57,500 nucleotides of DNA. Origin: Symbiodinium natans. Lineage: Eukaryota; Sar; Dinophyceae; Suessiales; Symbiodiniaceae. Of the stretch, positions 31,201 through 40,200 are shown one piece after another. Under the pieces are notes generated by a model. The model was not told the DNA's origin. It was given only the letters and a program-made list of their open reading frames with translations, and searched no databases. The stretch's first letter is position 1; every line of letters starts with the position of its first letter. The stretch is from contig CAJNDS010002790.1 of the NCBI GenBank assembly GCA_905221605.1, forward strand, positions 62,501 through 120,000, given 5' to 3'. A program made the position numbers and the translations under genes.

Positions 31201-34200
31201 CCTAACCCAGAACTTTGATCAACCGCAGGGCAGGGCCGGAGCCGGCTCGGAGAGGTATCCCGCCCGGTCGGCCTGCACAGCATTCGAGGAGGTTTAGGGT
31301 TCAGGGTTCAGGGTTTAGGTTTTAGGGTTTAGGGTTCCGGGTTTCCGGTTGGGGCCCCCTCTGGGGCTAAGGGGCCTGAGGGCTTCAGGACTTCTATGTG
31401 GCTGGTAAACCCCTACACCCTCTAGACTCTAAACCCTAAACTTCATACGGATAGTGACAGAGATATACTTATTCCAACCCAAAAACCACACTAGTAGAAT
31501 AGATGATTCGGGTACCGTGCTGCCTCGCAACCCTCAAAAGGACAGCCGACATAGACTCGTTGGGAAGCACATATACATATATATATATACATTTTTATAT
31601 TTATTGAAATTTAAAAGTTATATTTATATTTATATTTGTATTTGTACACACCCACTAATAACAGCAAAACGAACCCTAACCCCTAAACTGGTTTCCTATA
31701 CTCCTGAGGGCAAGGTCCAAGTCGGTTTCGGAGGCTTCGCGCTTCGGGTGAAAGCTGATTGCGGTGAACCTTAATTAGGGTTTAGGGCTATGAGCCCTAA
31801 ACCCCTGTCGAACAAAGGCATCAAGGTGGACCTATACTCAACCACCCCCCCCCCCCTTCTCTTTAGGTCCCGTGTTGGTGTCCGTGATGGTACGATATTG
31901 ACAGATGCTAGCCAACTGTAGACTAAGGGCTTTTCATTTTTCATATGTTCCCTTATTGACTTTAAGAGGGTCATATTCAGGAATGTTTTTTCAGAGGGTT
32001 TTAAGGGCCATTCGAGTAGACCCGAAAAAAACCTAAACACCAAGGTACGCACAAGGCTCTGGAAGATTCGAGGCTTCTTACCCCTCAGGGTTCAGGGTTT
32101 AGGGTTTCGGGTTGACAATCCGAAACCCCGGAGCACGAAACGCGGCACCCTTGCCTAGGGCGGGGTTTCGGGCTTCGGGTTTTTCAAGGGACTAAAGGCG
32201 GGGGGGGGACCCTTATAAGGGACCTTAGGGGTCTTTAAGGGCCTGTTTAGGGCCTACTTATAGAGACTATATAAGGTATATTGTGGGTTATATAGGGAAT
32301 AAGATTAAGGGTCCCTTCTACAGCGTCCCTCCTTATGCTCCTTAAGTGTCGGGCTTGGGGTCGGGGGATGCCCACCTTCAAAAACTCGTAGCGCGGAAGG
32401 GTGATGTCCACAAGCTCCGCACCCGCAGAGTGGGCGCTTGCGTCCATCATGAAGGCGTCACCGAAGACGTCCACTCCTGCCAGCGCTGTGGCACGGTCAT
32501 TCACCTCAGCATTCGGGTTCAGTGGCCCTTGCCTTAAGAACCCAAAACCCTACTTTTTTTGGTAGGTTGCCAAAGAATCCTACAAGGGGTTTTAGAATGA
32601 GAGCCCACAAATCCAGGTTTTGGGCTTTCTTTAGGTAGGGCTACCTCAGAATCCTATACAGTAGTTGGTTCTTCAAGCGGAGAAGCTGCCAGGAAGTAGG
32701 TTTTGGGTGCCTAAGGCAAGACTTACCACCTAGACTAACTGCGACTCAGCATTACAACCTTTAGACGGAAGCGTGCCTCTACTTGGGGTATTTTGAGTAT
32801 GTAGGTACACTCCTTTACAGGCCGCAAACTTAGTTGGGGTATGCGAGGTCTAATTCTTACAACGCTCGGGTTGCTATGGTAAGAAGTTTGAAGCCAGGTC
32901 GCACTTTCAGAAGCGTCCAGAGCTTCATACACGCACAATCCCTTTGGACGGTTGCCCAGCCAATTCAGCGGGTAGCAGACCGTGTTCTTGCAGTTCAAAA
33001 CCGATTCCGCGGTGGCCAAAAAATCGTCGCCTTCCACCGCCACGCGTCGAAGGCACGGCATCTCGGTAGGTGCGCACGGCAGCCAAAGAACCTGCACCTG
33101 AAGGACGTGGTCATGCTTCAAGAACAACCTAGAACTAGAACCGCACATACATCTATATATATATATATATAGATATACATATATATATATACATATAGTG
33201 TATGTAAAATATAGCATATAGTATATAATCATATGACACAGTATACAAGTAAGCCTGAGGCGCATGCTCTTCTGTCATGAACATTCAGGATCCAGCCATC
33301 CCCTGCCAAAATGAACCCGAAGCTGAACCCCAGACCTCAAACCGTCGTTCCTTTCCTTCTGTGGTTCCTTAGCTTCATAACCCCACCAAAAAAACCCTAA
33401 ACCCTAACCCAAAAAGTAACAGGAACCGCGATGAAAGCCCTTGCGCACTAACTGGCCGCTGAAAAGGCTTCATGGTCCCCAAAACCTCCAAACCCTAAAT
33501 GCTAAACCCTAAATGCTAACCCCTAAATGCTAAACCCTAAACCCTAAACCCTAAACCCTAAACCCTAATCCCAAAAACCTTCCCACGCCCCCAACCTCAC
33601 GAGCAGCCAGCCGAGGCAAGGGGGCAAATTCGCTGTCCTGGATGATTCATGATCGTAAGGGAGATCCGAACAGCAGCCCCCCCCCCCCAACAGGGTTTAG
33701 GGTCTAGCATTCTGCAGTTTAGGCTCAACCTAGCCTTAAGGGCTTAGGTTGGGATGTTCCCCCTTATACTAGCAGTCCTGAATGGGGATTATAATAGGGG
33801 GCACTAGAATCCCTATTAAGCCCCCAAAACCCTAAACCCCCAAACTTGGGATGTTCCCGCTTATAGTCCCCCCCCTATTATTCGAATCCCCATTAAGACT
33901 CTTAGAATAGGGGGGGAACATCCCAACCCAACACCTTGTCAGCTTCACATGAGCCCAAAAAACAAGACTGTTGGGGTTAAGTGTTTAAGGGTAGCTTATG
34001 GGCAAAAAATTGGCAGTCTTCCGGCCGTCGTCCCAAGTACACGGGTTTCTGTTGTACCCAAGCCCTGGAACTGAACCAGGTACAACTAAAAAGGGGGGGC
34101 CTCTCGTCTGGGCAAGGCTCATGGTCCCTATGACATCTTACGCGAACCAAGCATTCATTACGTACCCACCGTGAAGAACGGCTGGCGCCTTTCAGCCTGA

Positions 34201-37200
34201 ACCCTGAACCCCAAAACCCTTGAACCCCCCCCCCACCCCCCCCCCAAAAAAAAAAGGGCGGATGACTGGGTAGGGTTTGAATCTTAGGTTCGCTACATGG
34301 CCCCTTAGTATGGGCCCTCAAGAAGGGGACCCCTTCTACACCCCCTATATACCCCTGTGCAACCCAAGGGCCCATACTTCAGAACCCAGAAAAGGAGGTA
34401 AGGGACCATATTAAGGGCCCATATGGGGGTTTGTGGAAATAAGGGACCCCCAACGAGTAGTAGGATTCTCATAGAATAAGGACCCATAAGGCACCCCTAA
34501 TTTCGGAAACCCCCTCTAACTACCCTTAGATCGAAGGGGATCCCAGAGCCTAAGGCTATGCAAGCAGACCAAGAAATCACTCTGAGATAGGTCCACAAAA
34601 GTCCAAAATCACACCAGAACCTCGTTTTTTCGCGGGTTGCTGCTGTAAACCCTTCTAGTACTCTTGGGTAGCCTACCAAAACTCGGTTTGTGGGTTCGCA
34701 AGCTGAAGCTTCTACCCTACCCTGAGCCTAAACCTAGGCTGCCCAGTAAGCTAGGCTTAAAAAGGGTGCCCTTTTTTGCTTAAAGGGGTTTATAAGGGAA
34801 CCTAAACCCCCCAAAAGGGAATAAGGGTACTACTGGGCATCCTAGAAACCCTAAGCCCGACAGGCTAGACGTGAGCCCGAAACCCGCCTTGGAGCTGCCA
34901 TTGCTTTGCAGTGCTCGCCTGGGTTGCATTCATCAACGCACAGAAGCCCAGGAGCCAAATCAACCCCTAAACCCTAAACCCTAAACCCTAAAGCCTAAAC
35001 CCTAAACCCTAAACCCCGTGGTTTAGGGTTCAAGGTTTAGAGCCCCAAACCCTCCACCCCAAATCCTAAAACAGCCCTAAAATCTCATTGTAATTTATAA
35101 ACCCTCAACCCCAAATCCTAAAACACACTGAATCTCATTTAAAAAATTATGAACCCTCGACCTCAAACTCCAAAAAAACCTAAATCTCACTATAAATATG
35201 AACCCTCAACCCCAAATCCGAAGAAAAAACACACACACACACATAAATCTCACTTAACAATATAAAACAAACACCTCAAATTCTGAAGAAACCCTAATTC
35301 TCACTCCTGTTATCGCCCAGAAGTAGGTAATAGTACCAATGATAGTATAAACTAAAATAAACAATAATAGACATAATTGTTATTGCTATTATTATTGTAG
35401 CCCAGAAGCAGTGCCTTCTGCGCGACGTTTTGCTCTGCAGCGCGGCGCGTCTTGGCGCTGCAGCCGTGCACGGTGCGAGACTCCGGCTCCTTTGTGAGAG
35501 TTAGGGTTTAGGGTTTAGGGCTTAGGGTTTAGGGTTGAGGGTTTAGGGTTTGGGCTGCCCTAACACCTACCCAAAGGCTCCTATGTAGTACCTTTTTGGG
35601 GTAGTATACTAGAAGCCCCAAAAAAGGACTACATTGGAGCCTTCAAGCAGGGCTTAGGGTTGTGAGGGACACTGAAGCTCCATGTGTAGCTTAACCCTTA
35701 ACCTTCCTGTTGAAAGAGTAATTCAGGAGCCTAGATTGCTGCTAATCCTTATCGAAGTAGTCGTTAAGATTACATAGGCCGCTAGACTGTACCTTTTCTT
35801 GATGGGGTTGATGAGGACAACGTCAAGACGACCGGAGATCCCTAAGCCCTAAACCCTAAGCCCTAAACCTAGCAAAGGGGTGCCGAGCAGATGCAAGGCT
35901 CGCCAACGAAGCAGCGGCCATCTGGCAAGCATACCTTCGCCTGGAAGATCTTCTCTTCTGACCTGGGCCGGTGCAAAAAACAAAAAAACTGCCTAAACCC
36001 TAAACCCTAAACCCTAAGCCGCTCTCCTCCTGTCTTTCCTGGAAGCCTCTACCAAAAACCGCAGGCTAAATAAAAACCAAAACTACAGGCCTTGACAGCT
36101 ACCCCAAAGCCTGCACCCTAACTGATATACTTTGACGGCCCTCGTTGTGATGATGCTTTTGTATGCAGGCGACCGCCACCGAAAACAAGCTAAGCATGGA
36201 CTCTAGGTAAGGCGAAATAATACTATTTTATAAGGAACCTGTGACGCATGAATTTGGTATATTTTAACGGGCTTTTGGGGGTAAGGCGTCGAAAGTCTAG
36301 GGTGTTGGGTAAACCCCATCAAAAAACGCCAGAGCCTTAGCCCTCCAGTCCAGCGTCTCCTCCTGGCCAACGCGCTCCAGCTCGAACTGGATCTGATCGC
36401 GCTTGCCTCCAACCAGAAGCCTAAAACCCTAAAACCCTAAAACCCTAAAACCCTAAAACCCTAAAACCCCTAAAACCCTAAAACCCTAAAACCCTCAAAC
36501 CCCTAAAACCCTAAAGCCCTAAAACCCTAAAACCATAAAACCCTCAAACCCTAAAACCCTAAAGCCCTAAAGCCCTAAAGCCCTAAAAACCCTAAAACCC
36601 TAAAACCCTAAAACCCTCAAACCCTAAAACCCTAAAACCCTAAAACCCTAAAACCCTAAAACCCTCAAACCCCTAAAACCCCAAAACCCTAAAACCCTAA
36701 AACCCTAAAGCCCTAAAGCCCTAAAACCCTAAAACCCTAAAACCCTAAAACCCTGGTTGCAAAACCCACTGCCTCCCAAGTCTGTGGCTTACCCTAAACC
36801 CTAAACCCTAAACCCTAAACCCTAAACCCTAAAACCCTAAACCCTAAACCCTAAACCCTAAAACCCTTCCAGGTCTGTGGCTTAATGGGCCTCTAAGTCC
36901 CGATGGGGGCCCTGTAGAAATGTGAGCTTCTCTGGGCTTGATCGGGTTTAGGGTTTAGGGTTTAGGGTTTAGGGTTTAGGGTTTGGGGGAGAAAAGTATT
37001 GCCCACCGAACTTTAAAACCTTTAAAATTTCTTTCAACCACCCCAGGACACCTTCACCAATAAACCCTGAAGCCCCCGCTTGGTTTTCCCGGCCTTCGGA
37101 TTGGAGGACCACACCTGAGGAAACCTTAAAGCCTAAACAACCCTAAACCCTAAACCCTAAACCCTAAATTTAATCCCTAACCCCGAAAGCCCAAAGCCCC

Positions 37201-40200
37201 TAAAGCCCTGAAGCCCTAAAGCCCTAAAGCCCTAAGCCCCTAACCCCCCCCCCCCCCCCCCCTGGTCTCCCAGCCTTCGGATTGGAGGAAGCCCAGGAGT
37301 TGTCCCTTGTAGTCCATGACATCGTCTGCCTTTCCACTTGCTGGCCCTAAACCCAAGGAAATAGAAGGTTAAACTTTCAGAATAAACAGGGTTTAGGGTT
37401 TAGGGTTTAGGGTTTAGGGTTTAGGGTTTAGGGTACTACCTTATAAGAAGCCCAAAAGTTGAGAAGTTGGGCTTTGAGCCAGTAAGTCCAGCTTCGTCGA
37501 CGGTTCAGGGGCGGTGGGTTGGGTTCCTGGACATGCAGTCAGGCTTAGGGTTTAGGGTTTAGGGTTTAGGGTTTAGGGTTTAGGGTTTAGGGTTTAGGGT
37601 TTAGGGTTTAGGGTTTAGGGCTTAGGGTTTAGGGTTTCGGGTTTCGGGTTTAGGGCTAGGGTTTATGGGATTAGGGCTCCCATGATTCACCTAAGGGCAT
37701 AGCTTTTTAGGCTCCTGTATTCGGCCGCTTGGTGTCGACAACGCTCGAAAAGTCTTCAGATTCTCTAGATCCATCTCAAACTCCTGGACCCAAAGTAACC
37801 TAGCAATGAAAGGGGTACCCTGTTTGGTTTAAAGGGACTTAGATAAGGGAACCCAAACCCTAAAACCAATCAGGGGCCTACATACTCTGTGTCCTAGACT
37901 CTATAACCCCCAAACTCCTGGACCCAAAGTAAAATAGCAATGAAAGTGGTACCCTGTTTGGTCTGAAGGGGCTTAAAGAAGGGAACCCAAGCCCTTAAAA
38001 CACCCAGGGCCTACCTCTGGGTCCTAGACTCGACAAAACCTAAACCCTAAACCCTAAGTCCTAAACCCCTAAACCCTAAAACTCTTACCCCTACAACCCC
38101 GAAACGCTTTAAAACCGGCGATTCACAGGTCCGCCCCTCCAGTGCCGCTTGAGGTAACCCCTCAACCCCTTTTTAAAACCCTACACCCCTAAGCCCCTGA
38201 ACCTTAGGGTTAGGGTTTGGGAAACCCCAAAAAAACCCTTGAGGGGTATAAGGAGGGACCCCTAGCAGGGACCCTTAATCTTATTCCCCCATTTTACCAC
38301 CCAAAATACCCAAGTAGCCCCTCAATAACCCCTAAATAACCCCTAAGGCCCCTAGTAAGGTTCTCTCCTTTAGCCTAAACCCCTCAACCCTAAACCCTAA
38401 CCCCAAAACCCTAAAACCCTCAGCCCAAAAAAACCTAAGCCCTAAACCCCAAAAACTAAACCCCAACACCGCTAAACCCCTGAAACCCTAAAACCCTAAC
38501 CCCACAACCCTAAACCCTAAACCCGAAAACCCAGACCCCTGAAACCCTAAAACCCTAACCCAACAACCCTAAACCCTAAACCCTAAACCCTCAACCCTAA
38601 AACCCTAAAACCCTAAAACCCTAAAACCCTAAAACCCTAAACTCCACAAAGCGACCCCTATGCCCGACTCTTCCATGAGTGTCTCCAGGGCCACCAGGGC
38701 TGCATCGTGCTCAGCCGCCTTTCTTGAGGTTTAGGGTTTAGGGTTTAGGGTTTGGGGTTTAGGGTTTAGGGTTTAGGGTTTAGGGTTTGGGGTTTGGGGT
38801 TTGGGGTTTGGGGGTTTAGGGTTTAGGGTTTAGGGTTAGGATTTCCCGGTGTCGGGTCTTCTTCAAGGGGAGGGTCACACGAACCTCAAAGCAGTGCCTG
38901 GAGAAAACTTTATGCCTCAACAACTTACTTTTCCCATAGCCAAGGGGGGAAAAAGGGTCAAACTGTACGTTTTCGTACTAAGTAATAAGGAAACCCAAAA
39001 GGTCAACGTTCAACTATTGGCTAAGTGAGACAAGGTTTTTTTGACAAGTAGTTGCGGCGGACAGATGTGGACAGGGGCTCGTCCGGTTCTCAAGGATCCT
39101 TTCTCCCCTGAGCCCCTGCTTCTTTTGTCAAAAGGTGAGCGTACTCTTGTTTTTTGTTGGTTAAAACCCTAAACCCTAAACCCTAAACCCCAAACCCTAA
39201 AACCGGCAAACGGTTTAGGATTTAGGGTTTACCTCATGGGACATCCTTGTAAATCCGCAGAGTCGCAAAGCGCGAACGCCTAACCATACCTGGGGCATTA
39301 AACCTCATCCCAAACTTCCCCTGCGCAAGAACAACTAAGAACGCCTTAGCCCTAAACCTTAATTTCCTACATGCAAAGCCCTAAACGCTATCCCCTTTCA
39401 GGGAGCTTCCTACTCAAGACCAACTACGAACGCCTAGAGAGGCCTGAACTCCTAAACCCTAAACCCTAAACCCTAGACCCTAAACCCTGAACCCTAAACC
39501 CTAAAACCTAAACCCTAAACCCCGAACCCTACACCCTAAAATCCCTGAATGCAAAGCTTCAACAAAATTTGAGCTTCCAGGTGGCTTTCTTGTTGTAGTG
39601 GGCCTCCTTGCTGTCATAAAAACGGCTCCAGATCTCGCCTTCGTTGTCCAGTATCCTAGGGGAACTCAAGGTGAACCTTTACCCTAAACCCTAAACCCTA
39701 AACCCTAAACCCTAAACCCTAAACCCTAAACCCTAAACCCTAAACCCTAAACCCGATTTGGGATGTTCCCCCCCTTCTACTCACCGGAATACCCCTCCTA
39801 TTAGAATCCCTACTAAGGAGCTGTTAGTTTTAGGGGTGGGATAATTAAAGGGCATATAGGGCCCCCAAAGAAGGTTAAAAGGTTTCCTGCTCTTATACTA
39901 AGTCGCACTTTGCTCGGAACATCGGCGGGTTCTCAGAAATCCTCTCCGTGGTGAAGTTCATGTCGCCTTTCGCTGCAGATCTCCCCATCCTGACTTGTTC
40001 CTTGAGATGCACCTATTATAAAGGTCTATAATTAGGTCTGCAGCTTCCGGGTTGTTAAAACGCAACACTCAGAACACGCAAAGATGTATACACGCAAAAC
40101 AAAAAGAATGCGCCACTCAACAAAGATCCTGGCGTCTTCTTCGCGAAGAAATGCCCAAGCTCACCCTTCACCTTAGTTGCTGTGTTCATAAGCCCCCAAA

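Noticed and set aside
36421-36755. CRISPR-like regular array
   Set aside because: Units are contiguous 8-mers without spacers.
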